Source: JAZKBN01 sp040388605 (lineage in GTDB: Bacteria > Bacteroidota > Bacteroidia > Cytophagales > Flexibacteraceae). From it: 64,000 bases of DNA. The stretch's first letter is position 1. Each line of letters begins with the position of its first letter. Under the pieces are notes generated by a model, which worked only from the letters and a program-made list of their open reading frames with translations, was not told the DNA's origin and searched no databases. This document shows positions 9,029 through 18,106 of the stretch, one piece after another. The position numbers and the translations under genes are program-made. The DNA lies in the NCBI GenBank assembly GCA_040388605.1, contig JAZKBN010000006.1, positions 1-64,000 on the forward strand, in the 5' to 3' direction.

Positions 9029-9063
9029 TGCCGGCATTTGAAACGCTGTAACACAGGCCGGCA
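9029..9063 (-). terminator. Hairpin downstream of NHL array member 3
   Basis: TGCCGGC at 9029-9035 pairs with GCCGGCA at 9057-9063. On the minus strand it lies just after the stop of member 3, followed by an AT-rich stretch without a strong T-run. A plausible but weak terminator. Confidence 0.4.
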
Positions 9064-9100
9064 TTTTATATTCGTACAATAGGCCTGCAAGGCTGAAATG

Positions 9101-11860
9101 TTAATTTGTTTTTACAATAGGCACCTGCCTGCCTTCGGCAAAGAGACGGTAAATGCCGGCGGGCAGGTTTTGCAAATTTAGCTGGGTCTCTGTATGTGCA
9201 TGGCCTTGGTAAACAGTTTGGCCAAGGCTGTTGATAACCCTTATTGGAGTTGCATTGCTTATTCCGGTTATGCTGAAAATTCCCGAGTTCGGGTTGGGCA
9301 CTATCTGCAGGGTCTTTTTCGAAAAGCTGAACGAAAGGCCCGTAACTTCCAATGGTTCAGAAACCAGGGAGCTGCATACCCCATTATTAACCGCGACTAC
9401 ACTATAATTACCTTCTGATATTCCGGTTATGTAATTTTCATAAGTGGAACTTATTTCGACACTATCGAGATACCAATAATATTGGTAAGCAGAATCTCCG
9501 GTAACACGGCTTACTACCAGGCTGTCGTTGCTGTAATTTAAGACCGGTTTATCAGGCTTTTGGTAAGCTGAAACAGGTATTACATTACCGGCCTCCGAAG
9601 TACAGGTTCCGTAAATGGTTCTTACGCTATAGTTTCCTGATTGCTTTGCAACAATGTATTGTGTAGCCGCGCCTGTATTCCAAATATAGCCGGTGGCGGG
9701 AACTATGTTTATCTTCCTGATTCTGCGGGTGTTAGCATCTGCCAGGTACATGTTATTTGCATTGTCGAATACCGGGCTGAATATTCCGTAGAACCTCGCA
9801 TCAGAAAAATCACCATCTGCATAACCATTTTCAGAATCACTGCCGGCAATAGTACTTATTAAGCCCTGCCTGCTCACTTTTTTCACCACCGATATATAAT
9901 TATCGGCAAATGTTTGATCACGCATTGTAATATACATGGTACCTTCCCGGTCAAAATTAAGTTCCTGAATCCAGCCGGAAAAATTCATACAGGGGCCATT
10001 GTAATTGCCGAGGAAAGGGCTTGCTCCCATGGTTAATACTTCTCCGTTAAGACTCACTCTTCTTACCGCTAACACGTCGGCCACATAAAAATTACCATCG
10101 GGGCCCCATGCAATGCTGCTTATGCCTGCAAAACCTGCGGCACTGCCGGTGCCGTCAATTAATCCGGGGGTGGCAAGATTTCCGGCAAAGGTGCTCACAG
10201 TGCCTGACGGCGTTATTTTCCTGATGCACCAGCCATCCTGATCGGCAACGTACATGTTCCCGGCTGGATCGAAAGCCAATGCCTTTGCTTGTTTAAACCT
10301 TGCATCAGATGCTGTGCCGTCTATATAAGAGCTTTCCCAGGCTTTTCCCGCTACTGTGCTTACTGTGCCGCCCGGTGTAATTTTCCTGATGGTACTGCCG
10401 TTACAGTCTGTAATAAATATATTGCCTTCAGCATTGACAGCCATGCCCCGGGGATAATAAAAACCTGCATCAGGGCCTGTTCCATCGGCGGCCTGGTTTA
10501 AAGTATTTCCGCCGGCCAGTGTGCTTACAATACCTGTGGTGGTTATTTTCCGCAAAAGCGGGGAATTGTTTTCAGAACCATCCATTACAAACATATCACC
10601 GCTTTGGCCAATTCCCATTGCTGTTGGTTTCATAAAGGTGGCATCATTTACCGGTCCGTCAGCAGGAACGGTATAAGCAGCACCGACATACGTGCTCACT
10701 ACGCCGGCAGGTGTGATTTTCCTGATGGTGTTATTTTCAGCATCGGCAACAAAGAGATCCCCGGTTGAATTAAATGCCATGCCCAGGGCATAACCGAACG
10801 AAGCCTGGGTTCCTGTGCCGTTTACATACCCGTTTTGCCCGTTGCCGGCAAATTTGCTTACAACACCGGCCGGTGTAATTTTTCTGATGTAACCCATGCC
10901 TTGGCCGTTAATAAATATATTTCCTGCCAGGTCTATTGCAAGGCACTCCGGATGTGCCATGGTTGCTGCTATACCTATGCCGTCCATAGTTCCGAAATTA
11001 CTGTTGCCGGCTATGGTGCTCACCACGCCCTGCTGCGTTATTTTCCTAATCCTGTTATTGTACATGTCGCAAACAATAAGATTCCCATCGCGATCGAATG
11101 CAAGGTCAGCAGGTCTGTTGAACCTGGCAGCCGTATCGCCATCTGCGAAGCCGGGAATTCCGGGTTTGCCGGCAATGGTGCTCACCTCTCCTGCAGGTGT
11201 AATTTTACGGATGCAATGGTTTCCCATATCAGCAACGTACAGGTTGCCTGCTGCATCTTTTATCATTCCGTATATGCCGCCGAATCTTGCAGTAGTTAAA
11301 GTATCGTTAGAATAACCCGGCTCATAAGGATGACCCACAAATTCACTTACTATTCCGGATGCGGAAATTTTACGAATTGAATATTGAAAAATACCACATT
11401 GATACATGCTGCCATCGTCGTTAAATACCATTGTTCCCGGAACCGGGAACCTGGCTTTTTCCAGCGGCCCGTCGGCCCAACCCTCTTCGGCATAGCTGTA
11501 CGGGCTGCCGCCAAATGTGCTCACCATGCCGTCGGTACTTATTTTACGTATGCAATTGTTGCCTGCATCGCCAATGAACAAATTTCCTGAAGGGTCAAAA
11601 GCAAGGCTTCTTGGGCCACAGAACTGTGCGGTTTGCAGGTTGCCGTTTATGTTGCCATAGCTTTTGCCTGCATACGTGCTCACATGTCCGTAGGCGGAAG
11701 GTGCATGCAGTTCTGCACTGTCCCCGATACAGAAATCTGTAGGCGCGCACGTTGATATTATCGGCGCAGGACAGGTTTGGGCCCGGCTTTCGATGTTATA
11801 GAATAAAAGTCCGGAAATCGTTAAAAGTGTACCCGAAATAACTTGTGAAAAACGGTTCAT
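9101..11860 (-). CDS. Secreted 12-repeat NHL protein with T9SS sorting domain (array member 3)
   Basis: 919 residues from ATG. Order of parts: signal peptide (MNRFSQVISGTLLTISGLLF), C-x7-C-x5-C module (CPAPIISTCAPTDFC), twelve NHL-like repeats, the short tenth repeat followed by GNYNGPC, Ig-like segments (GYIWNTGAATQYIVAKQSG; YQYYWYLDSVEI) and a T9SS sorting tail (IVPNPNSGIFSITGI to VPIVKTN). It is the closest relative of member 2. Hairpins on both sides and a TATTTTTG element 52 bases upstream suggest its own transcription unit. As with the other members, the role is unknown; surface binding or structure is a guess from fold and export signal. Confidence 0.87.
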   Translation of the reverse strand: MNRFSQVISGTLLTISGLLFYNIESRAQTCPAPIISTCAPTDFCIGDSAELHAPSAYGHVSTYAGKSYGNINGNLQTAQFCGPRSLAFDPSGNLFIGDAGNNCIRKISTDGMVSTFGGSPYSYAEEGWADGPLEKARFPVPGTMVFNDDGSMYQCGIFQYSIRKISASGIVSEFVGHPYEPGYSNDTLTTARFGGIYGMIKDAAGNLYVADMGNHCIRKITPAGEVSTIAGKPGIPGFADGDTAARFNRPADLAFDRDGNLIVCDMYNNRIRKITQQGVVSTIAGNSNFGTMDGIGIAATMAHPECLAIDLAGNIFINGQGMGYIRKITPAGVVSKFAGNGQNGYVNGTGTQASFGYALGMAFNSTGDLFVADAENNTIRKITPAGVVSTYVGAAYTVPADGPVNDATFMKPTAMGIGQSGDMFVMDGSENNSPLLRKITTTGIVSTLAGGNTLNQAADGTGPDAGFYYPRGMAVNAEGNIFITDCNGSTIRKITPGGTVSTVAGKAWESSYIDGTASDARFKQAKALAFDPAGNMYVADQDGWCIRKITPSGTVSTFAGNLATPGLIDGTGSAAGFAGISSIAWGPDGNFYVADVLAVRRVSLNGEVLTMGASPFLGNYNGPCMNFSGWIQELNFDREGTMYITMRDQTFADNYISVVKKVSRQGLISTIAGSDSENGYADGDFSDARFYGIFSPVFDNANNMYLADANTRRIRKINIVPATGYIWNTGAATQYIVAKQSGNYSVRTIYGTCTSEAGNVIPVSAYQKPDKPVLNYSNDSLVVSRVTGDSAYQYYWYLDSVEISSTYENYITGISEGNYSVVAVNNGVCSSLVSEPLEVTGLSFSFSKKTLQIVPNPNSGIFSITGISNATPIRVINSLGQTVYQGHAHTETQLNLQNLPAGIYRLFAEGRQVPIVKTN

Positions 11861-11911
11861 AATTTTGTGGTGCTTGGGTAAAAGTTATGCTGACGGACAA
11901 TTTACCTGCAG

Positions 11912-11919
11912 CAAAAATA
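11912..11919 (-). promoter_or_regulatory. Putative -7 element (TATTTTTG) for NHL array member 3
   Basis: The minus strand reads TATTTTTG, a full match to TAnnTTTG, about 52 bases before the ATG at 11860. It sits between the hairpin that follows member 4 and the start of member 3. No -33 element at standard spacing was seen. Confidence 0.4.
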
Positions 11920-11946
11920 TTTATATATCAAAATACAGAAGTACAC

Positions 11947-11986
11947 ATTCCCCGGTCCCGGGGTTTGAATTTGGAAGCCGGGGAAT
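11947..11986 (-). terminator. Hairpin downstream of NHL array member 4
   Basis: ATTCCCCGG at 11947-11955 pairs with CCGGGGAAT at 11978-11986 around a 22-base loop. It lies just past the stop of member 4. There is no T-run after it on the minus strand, so it may be an mRNA-end stabiliser rather than a classical terminator. Confidence 0.45.
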
Positions 11987-12015
11987 ACATATTTCAAATG
12001 AGGCAGCCTGTAATG

Positions 12016-14808
12016 TTAATTCGTTTTTACAATTGGCACCTGCCTGCCGCCTTCGGCAAAGAGTCGGTAAATACCGGCGGGCAGGCTTTGTAAGTTCAGG
12101 TATGTGTCTGAATTTGCCGTGCCGGTGTAAACAGCCTGGCCAAGGTTGTTCAGCACATGAACGGCTGTAGGTTTATCAAACCCGGCAATCCTGAAAATAC
12201 CATTGGTAGGGTTGGGTACAATTTGCAGGCGGGGTAAGGCATTGCTGCTCTGCAAGCCGGTAATCGCAAAAGGGTCTGACATAACAGGTTCGCAGCCATT
12301 CGCGTTTTGTACTGAGACTTTATAAACTCCGCTGCTTAAAGGCCCGCTGATAAAGTTGGCAACGGTTACTGTTAAAACTGTATCGTTAAGGTACCAGGTG
12401 TATATATAAGAAAATTGAGGGTCGCCGGGTACAAAATCAAGCGTATCGGCATGGTAGCTGATAACCGGCTTATTTGGCTTTGGTATAAATGAAATGTAAT
12501 TTGTGTCTACAGTTGATGCTGAGCAGCCGTTATAAAGTACGCGCAGTGCCAAAGCGGTATTTTGTTTTATGGTAATAACGCCTGTAGTTTCGCCGGTGCT
12601 CCATTGGTAGCCGGTTGCATTTACCTGTGTTAATTTCCTGATTCTGCGCGATATGCCATCTGCAATAACCATTTCATTGTTGTCGTTGAATACCATGCCC
12701 CCAATCAGGTAGAATTTGGCATTTTTATAATCGCCGTCTTCATAACCGTTCACACCTTCTTCGCCGGCCAGGGTATAAAGCAGTCCGTCCCTTGTCAGTT
12801 TGCGTATGCTGTGCCCTAAGTCTATTCCGATGGTCAGGTACATGCTGCCTTCGGCATCGAATGCGATATTAGGAGCCTGGTTTGTGAAAGTAAGGCATTT
12901 GTTGTCATAAGAGCCGTTTGAAGCCCCTATGCCTAATGAGGTAACCACGCCTGCCGGGGTAACTCTTCTTACAACACCCTGATCGGTAAAATACACATTA
13001 CCGTCGGGTCCCATTGCAATTCCGGTGGCATAGCTCAATTGCGCTTCTGTTCCTGTACCGTCTACCAATCCCTCCTGTGGTCCCGGCGTACCTGCCAGTA
13101 AACTTACCATGCCTGAGGGGCTTATTTTCCTGATACAGGTTCCGTTACCGTCGGTCACGAATAAATTACCTGCAGCATCGGCAGTAATTCCTCTCAGAGA
13201 GCCGAACCTGGCATTTGTCCCTTGCCCGTCTGTATAGCCGCTTTCATTTGCTTTGCCGGCAAATGTGCTTACCAGGCCATCAGGTGTAATTTTGCGGATA
13301 ACACCTGCATTTAAGTCAGTAATATAAATATTGCCATCGGTATTAACAACAATGCCGGAAGGGTAAGCAAAGCCTGCATCTGCGCCTTGTCCGTCGGCCC
13401 CCCTGTTTATTGTGTTGCCGCCGGCCAAAAGGCTTACAGTACCGTCAGGTGTTATTTTCCTGATTACATGCGTATCAAAAATTTCATCGAGATCGCACAC
13501 ATATATATTGCCTGCAGCATCTTTGGCCATTGCACCCGGTTTGGTAAATGTAGCCATGTCTGCAGGCCCGTTTTGATGCAGCATGTATGTTTTACCGGCA
13601 TAGGTACTTACCATACCGGCAGGGGTAATTTTGCGAATAAGATTATTGCCCTGATCGCTCACATATAGATTGCCGTCGGTATCAAGTGCAATGCCGCCGT
13701 TATAATTAAATCGAGCTACTGAAACTGCACCATCCACATAGCCCGTTTCAAAGCTGCCTGCAATGGTAGTTACAACACCCGTGGGCGTTATTTTCCTGAT
13801 ATAAGCGTTTTCACTTACGAACATATTTCCGTCAGGTGCAATAACTATTGAATTAGGTGAAGTAAAAGAAGCCGAAATACCGGTGCCATCAAGATTTCCG
13901 GAATTGCCGGAACCTGCAATTGTGCTTACTAAACCGTCAGGAGTAATTTTCCTGATGCGATGATTCTGCATATCGCATACCAGCAGGTTGCCTTGGGCGT
14001 CGAAGGCAATTCCTTTAAGTTCCTTGAATTTTGCCGATGAGCCGGGCCCGTCTTCGTACCCTATAACCTGTGGCGTACCGGCAAAAGTGCTTACAAGCCC
14101 GTCAGGGGTTATTTTGCGGATAACACTATTGCCGGCATCAGATACAAAAAGATTGCCTGCCGCATCGAAAGCTAGGCCACCCGGTCCCCAAAATCTTGCA
14201 TCGGCCCCGGCGCCGTCTGCATAGCCTACTGTACGGGAGTCGCCTGCAAAAGTGCTTACCGTTCCGTTGGTTGAAATTTTGCGGATTGCCTGGCCTGATG
14301 AAACATATACATTGCCTGCCGCATCTGTGGCAAGGCCTTGTACAGAGCTGAACCTGGCATTTTCCGCAGGCCCGTCAACACCGCCAAGCTCAAGGTACCG
14401 TTGCTGTGGGTTGCGGGCGACAAGGNNNNNNNNNNCAGCATAGCTGAAAGGGCTGCCTGCGTAAGTGCTTACCATGCCTGAAGGGGTAATTTTCCTTACG
14501 CAGTTGTTAAGTGCTTCACCTACAAAAAGGTTCCCGTTTGCATCGAATGCCAGGGCGTTCGGCTGATGGAATTCAGCAAAAAGCATGGGTCCGTTTATAT
14601 TGCCGTAAGCAGTACCGGTAAATGTAGTCACATGGCCGTAAGATGGTGGCGCGTTTGCAATTACGCTGTCGCCTTCGCAATTGGTACCAAGGCCGCAATA
14701 AGTAATTTCCGGAGCAGGGCAGGTTTGTGCAAAAGAATCGGTCATATTACCTACTAAAATGATTGCACTGAATAGTACAAAAGGCAGAATTCTGATAAAA
14801 GGTTTCAT
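12016..14808 (-). CDS. Secreted 12-repeat NHL protein with T9SS sorting domain (array member 4, assembly gap inside)
   Basis: About 930 residues including four unknown ones from a 10-N gap. Parts: signal peptide (MKPFIRILPFVLFSAIILVG), C-x7-C-x5-C module (CPAPEITYCGLGTNC), twelve NHL-like repeats, a short tenth repeat followed by GSYDNKC, Ig-like segments (GYQWSTGETTGVITIKQ; IYTWYLNDTVL) and a T9SS tail (IVPNPTNGIFRIAGF to VPIVKTN). Around the gap the protein carries about 15 residues (LVARNPQQRYLELG) with no counterpart in the paralogs, which go from SYAEEGWADGP straight on. I read these as a contig-end artefact, so length and frame in this spot are not trustworthy, although the frame happens to stay open. 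The final tail ends almost identically to member 3. Confidence 0.84.
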   Translation of the reverse strand: MKPFIRILPFVLFSAIILVGNMTDSFAQTCPAPEITYCGLGTNCEGDSVIANAPPSYGHVTTFTGTAYGNINGPMLFAEFHQPNALAFDANGNLFVGEALNNCVRKITPSGMVSTYAGSPFSYAXXXXLVARNPQQRYLELGGVDGPAENARFSSVQGLATDAAGNVYVSSGQAIRKISTNGTVSTFAGDSRTVGYADGAGADARFWGPGGLAFDAAGNLFVSDAGNSVIRKITPDGLVSTFAGTPQVIGYEDGPGSSAKFKELKGIAFDAQGNLLVCDMQNHRIRKITPDGLVSTIAGSGNSGNLDGTGISASFTSPNSIVIAPDGNMFVSENAYIRKITPTGVVTTIAGSFETGYVDGAVSVARFNYNGGIALDTDGNLYVSDQGNNLIRKITPAGMVSTYAGKTYMLHQNGPADMATFTKPGAMAKDAAGNIYVCDLDEIFDTHVIRKITPDGTVSLLAGGNTINRGADGQGADAGFAYPSGIVVNTDGNIYITDLNAGVIRKITPDGLVSTFAGKANESGYTDGQGTNARFGSLRGITADAAGNLFVTDGNGTCIRKISPSGMVSLLAGTPGPQEGLVDGTGTEAQLSYATGIAMGPDGNVYFTDQGVVRRVTPAGVVTSLGIGASNGSYDNKCLTFTNQAPNIAFDAEGSMYLTIGIDLGHSIRKLTRDGLLYTLAGEEGVNGYEDGDYKNAKFYLIGGMVFNDNNEMVIADGISRRIRKLTQVNATGYQWSTGETTGVITIKQNTALALRVLYNGCSASTVDTNYISFIPKPNKPVISYHADTLDFVPGDPQFSYIYTWYLNDTVLTVTVANFISGPLSSGVYKVSVQNANGCEPVMSDPFAITGLQSSNALPRLQIVPNPTNGIFRIAGFDKPTAVHVLNNLGQAVYTGTANSDTYLNLQSLPAGIYRLFAEGGRQVPIVKTN
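14426..14435. other. Assembly gap (10 N) with doubtful flank
   Basis: Ten undetermined bases inside NHL array member 4. The ~45 bases on the low-coordinate side (about 14385-14425) code for residues absent from all four paralogs at this place. True gap length is unknown. Confidence 0.95.
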
Positions 14809-15037
14809 AAGTATTGAGCAGGGAATAATTAAGTAATAAAATAATGATATAAAACAGCTAAAAAGCCTTAAAATCAGCTTAATGCCTGCACAAGTTAATC
14901 ATAGTTTTACCAAATTGTAAAGCGTTTTTATATTTCAATCAGAAAAAATCTGAAAATCCTGCCTGCTTTTTATGTAAGACTCAATGCTTTTGCCGGTAAT
15001 AATTGCAGGCAGCAGCATTGGTTTTGTTAAATAAAAA

Positions 15038-15061
15038 GGGCAGGTTTTCTATTACCTGCCC
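15038..15061 (-). terminator. Terminator of NHL array member 5
   Basis: GGGCAGGT at 15038-15045 pairs with ACCTGCCC at 15054-15061. On the minus strand the stem is followed by TTTTTAT, giving a classical intrinsic terminator just after the stop of member 5. Confidence 0.75.
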
Positions 15062-15093
15062 TGTATGCCTGCCCATTATTTAATTCAGATTTG

Positions 15094-17856
15094 TTATTCA
15101 GTTTTTACTAATGAGGTTTGCTTACCTTCTGCAAAGAGCCTGTAAATGCCTGCCGGCAGATTGGAAATATTCAATTGGGTATCGTTATCAGCAGTGCCGT
15201 TAAATACGGGTTGTCCTAAACTGTTAAATATGCTGAACTCTGCAGATTTTTTCAGACCGGCAATTCTGAAGCTGCCCCCGGTTGGGTTGGGTAATGTGTG
15301 CAGGGCAGTTTTTGAAATGCCGGCAGGTAAGCCATTAAGCACAAACGGCAGTGATACGGCCGAAGTGCAGGCAATTGCATTTTCATTAATTGCAGCAACT
15401 GTATATTCACCATCCGGCTGGCCGATGCGGTACCTGCTAAGGTCTGTTAAAGGAGTTCCGTTGAAAAACCATTGAAAGAGTAATCCATCAGGCCCTGCAT
15501 CCAGGGTGTCGTTGTAATAGGTTATTACCGGTGTTTGCGGCACAGGAACAGTTGTTAATTCTATTATGTTACTGCTTTCGGTGGTGCAGGCGCCGTAGCG
15601 CACCTTAACGCTTAATACGCCATCTTGCTTTGCAGTAATTTTTTGGGTTTGCGCGCCGTTGCTCCATATATATCCATCGGTATTAACTATGCTAATTTTC
15701 CTTACGCGGCGTGTATAAGTATCTGCAACATACAGGTTGTCGGCATTGTCGAAAGCCATGCCGTAGGGGAAATAGAGATTGGCGGTGGTGTAGTCCCCGT
15801 CGGCAAAACCGCTCATTTCAGGATCGCCGGCTAATATGCTCATGCCCCCTTCTTTGGTTATTCTTCTGATAGATGTACCTGATCTAATATTCCAACCCGA
15901 CGACAGCGGTCCTGTGTTAACAGTAAAATACAAATTACCCGAACGGTCGAATGCAATAGTGCTTAACCAATCAAGGAAAGCAAGGCAGGGGCTGTTATAG
16001 TTGCCGGAATAAGTTGCTGAAGCAAGTGTACTTACTTCCCCGCTAAGGCTCAGGCGCCTGATGTAAAAATTATCGTTCAGGTAAAAAAAGCCATCTGTAG
16101 GGTTAAAGGCAATGCTGCCGATGTCTGTAAATGAAGCTGCGGCACCAATACCATCTTCACGGCCATAATTAATACTGCCTGCAAAGGTACTTACCAGCCC
16201 TGAGGGGTTAATTTTTCTTATACAGGTACCATTGTTATCTGCCACGTAGAGGTTTCCTGCCGGGTCGAATGCCATTTTACCCGGAGCATTGAATTTGGCA
16301 GCAGGACCTGGACCATCTTCATGGCCGGTTTGGCCCGCAGTGCCTGCAAATGTGCTTACCATGCCGGCCGGTGTTACCTTACGTATCGTTCCGCTTTCCT
16401 TATCAGAAACAAAGATATTTCCGGTGCTGCTAACAGCCAGGCCTGCCGGCACATAGAAACCGGCTTTAATACCAAGACTGTCGGCTGTACGTACCTCATT
16501 TCCTCCTGCGAGCGTGCTTACTATGCCGGCAGGGCTTATTTTACGGATTAGGTTGCCAAGCCAATCGTCAGTTTCTGAAACGAAAACATTGCCTGCAGCA
16601 TCAGTTGCTATATCAAGCATGCGGCTGAAAGCAGCATCGGCAGCCGGTCCGTTTTGATGATTGTCAAAAGGCGATCCTGCGAATGTACTTACCATGCCGT
16701 CTGGTGTAATTTTGCGAATTAAGTTATTGCCGGCATCGCACACGAACATATTGCCGGCGGCATCAATGCTGATACCTGCAACAGCTTCAAAAGTTGCAAC
16801 ATTGCCCGGCCCGTTTGTGTTTCCTGTGTAATCCTGACCGGCAAAATTACTAACTATACCATCGGGTGAAATTTTCCTGACAGCCGGGTGGCTTGTACTG
16901 CCAATAAACAGGTTCCCGATTGCATCTTTTGTAATTGTAGCAGGGTATACAAAAGTTGCAACATTTGCAGGACCATTTGTAAATCCCAATGTGCCGTTGC
17001 CGGCCAAAGTGCTGACCATACCTGCAGGGCTGATTTTTCGTATCCTGTAATCTGCCGCATCGCAAACTATAAGATTCCCGGCAAGGTCAAACGTAAGGCC
17101 TGCCGGGCTTTGGAACTTTGCCTGTGCAGCAGGGCCATCGGCAAATCCCGGCTGCCCCGGCATACCTGCAACTGTGCTTACCCGCCCCTGCGGTGTTATT
17201 TTACGGATGCAGAAATTGCCGTTATCGCTTACGTAAAGATTGCCCGCAGCATCAAACGTCATGCCCTGAATCATGTTAAACCTTGCAGCGCTTCCTGTAT
17301 CATCCACGTAACCGGGGTTAATTCCGCTGCCTGCAAATGTGCTTACCATTCCGTCGGGTGTGATTTTGCGAATGGCATCGGTACCGTTTTCAGCTATAAA
17401 TAAATTGCCTGAATTATCGGTTACCATAGCTGTTACCGTATTGAACCTTGCTTTTGCAGCAGGGCCGTCTTTGTAACCATGTTCGTAATAACTAAATTGG
17501 CTGCCGGCATAAGTACTAACAATGCCTGAGGCTGATATTTTACGAATGCAATAGTTTACATAGTCAGAAACAAACAGGTTACCTGCCATATCTGATGTAA
17601 TTGACCAGGGAACATAAAACTGGGCGCTAAGCAAGGGCCCGTCAATGTTTCCATAAGGTTTTCCGGCAACAGTTGTTACATGCCCGTATCCACCCGGTGC
17701 ATGTAGCACAAGGCTGTCGCCAACGCAAACATAAGTTGGTGTACAGGCGGTTATTGCAGGGGTAGGGCAGGTTTGCGCTTTTCCGGTGAATAAATTTCCG
17801 ATAAGGCTTAAGGTAATGAACAGACCTAATTGCAGGTTTCTGTTAAGATTTCGCAT
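15094..17856 (-). CDS. Secreted 12-repeat NHL protein with T9SS sorting domain (array member 5)
   Basis: 920 residues from ATG. Parts: signal peptide (MRNLNRNLQLGLFITLSLIG), C-x7-C-x5-C module (CPTPAITACTPTYVC), twelve NHL-like repeats with cores like IRKISPAGMVSTLAG, a short tenth repeat followed by GNYNSPC, Ig-like segments (GYIWSNGAQTQKITAKQDG; LFQWFFNGTPL) and a T9SS sorting tail (TLPNPTGGSFRIAGL to TSLVKTE). It is the first gene of the array in the direction of transcription and has its own terminator. It should be an exported surface or secreted propeller protein; partner and function cannot be read from the sequence. Confidence 0.87.
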   Translation of the reverse strand: MRNLNRNLQLGLFITLSLIGNLFTGKAQTCPTPAITACTPTYVCVGDSLVLHAPGGYGHVTTVAGKPYGNIDGPLLSAQFYVPWSITSDMAGNLFVSDYVNYCIRKISASGIVSTYAGSQFSYYEHGYKDGPAAKARFNTVTAMVTDNSGNLFIAENGTDAIRKITPDGMVSTFAGSGINPGYVDDTGSAARFNMIQGMTFDAAGNLYVSDNGNFCIRKITPQGRVSTVAGMPGQPGFADGPAAQAKFQSPAGLTFDLAGNLIVCDAADYRIRKISPAGMVSTLAGNGTLGFTNGPANVATFVYPATITKDAIGNLFIGSTSHPAVRKISPDGIVSNFAGQDYTGNTNGPGNVATFEAVAGISIDAAGNMFVCDAGNNLIRKITPDGMVSTFAGSPFDNHQNGPAADAAFSRMLDIATDAAGNVFVSETDDWLGNLIRKISPAGIVSTLAGGNEVRTADSLGIKAGFYVPAGLAVSSTGNIFVSDKESGTIRKVTPAGMVSTFAGTAGQTGHEDGPGPAAKFNAPGKMAFDPAGNLYVADNNGTCIRKINPSGLVSTFAGSINYGREDGIGAAASFTDIGSIAFNPTDGFFYLNDNFYIRRLSLSGEVSTLASATYSGNYNSPCLAFLDWLSTIAFDRSGNLYFTVNTGPLSSGWNIRSGTSIRRITKEGGMSILAGDPEMSGFADGDYTTANLYFPYGMAFDNADNLYVADTYTRRVRKISIVNTDGYIWSNGAQTQKITAKQDGVLSVKVRYGACTTESSNIIELTTVPVPQTPVITYYNDTLDAGPDGLLFQWFFNGTPLTDLSRYRIGQPDGEYTVAAINENAIACTSAVSLPFVLNGLPAGISKTALHTLPNPTGGSFRIAGLKKSAEFSIFNSLGQPVFNGTADNDTQLNISNLPAGIYRLFAEGKQTSLVKTE

Positions 17857-18032
17857 GGTTGTAAGATGAAGATATTAAAGAATTAATATAGTGATAAAAT
17901 ATAACGTTTCAGCTAAGCTATGGTCGAAAAGCTTTGCCAAGGTAAATATTGTTTTAACAGGCTCGAAAAATTATTTGCCTTTTAGAAGCGGTATTGAAAA
18001 ATGATGCACAATTAAACAGATTGAACTAATCG

Positions 18033-18058
18033 AAAAAAGCCGCAAATTTCTTTGCGGC
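18033..18058 (-). terminator. Terminator of the ABC exporter gene
   Basis: GCCGCAAA (18039-18046) and TTTGCGGC (18051-18058) form a stem with a 4-base loop. On the minus strand it is followed by TTTTTTCG. It lies about 50 bases past the stop of the ABC transporter. Confidence 0.8.
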
Positions 18059-18106
18059 TCAGGTTCAATTGAATTAATTTAATCTTTCCGAATGATGGGT
18101 TTGTCC

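Noticed and set aside
3405..17856. Repeated short DNA patterns resembling a CRISPR array or tandem DNA repeat
   Set aside because: They are the coding repeats of the NHL proteins: spacing varies with codons, they stay in frame and no cas genes are present.
3405..17856. T9SS machinery genes near the T9SS cargo array
   Set aside because: No por/gld/spr-type gene is recognisable in the window; the cargo would use machinery encoded elsewhere.
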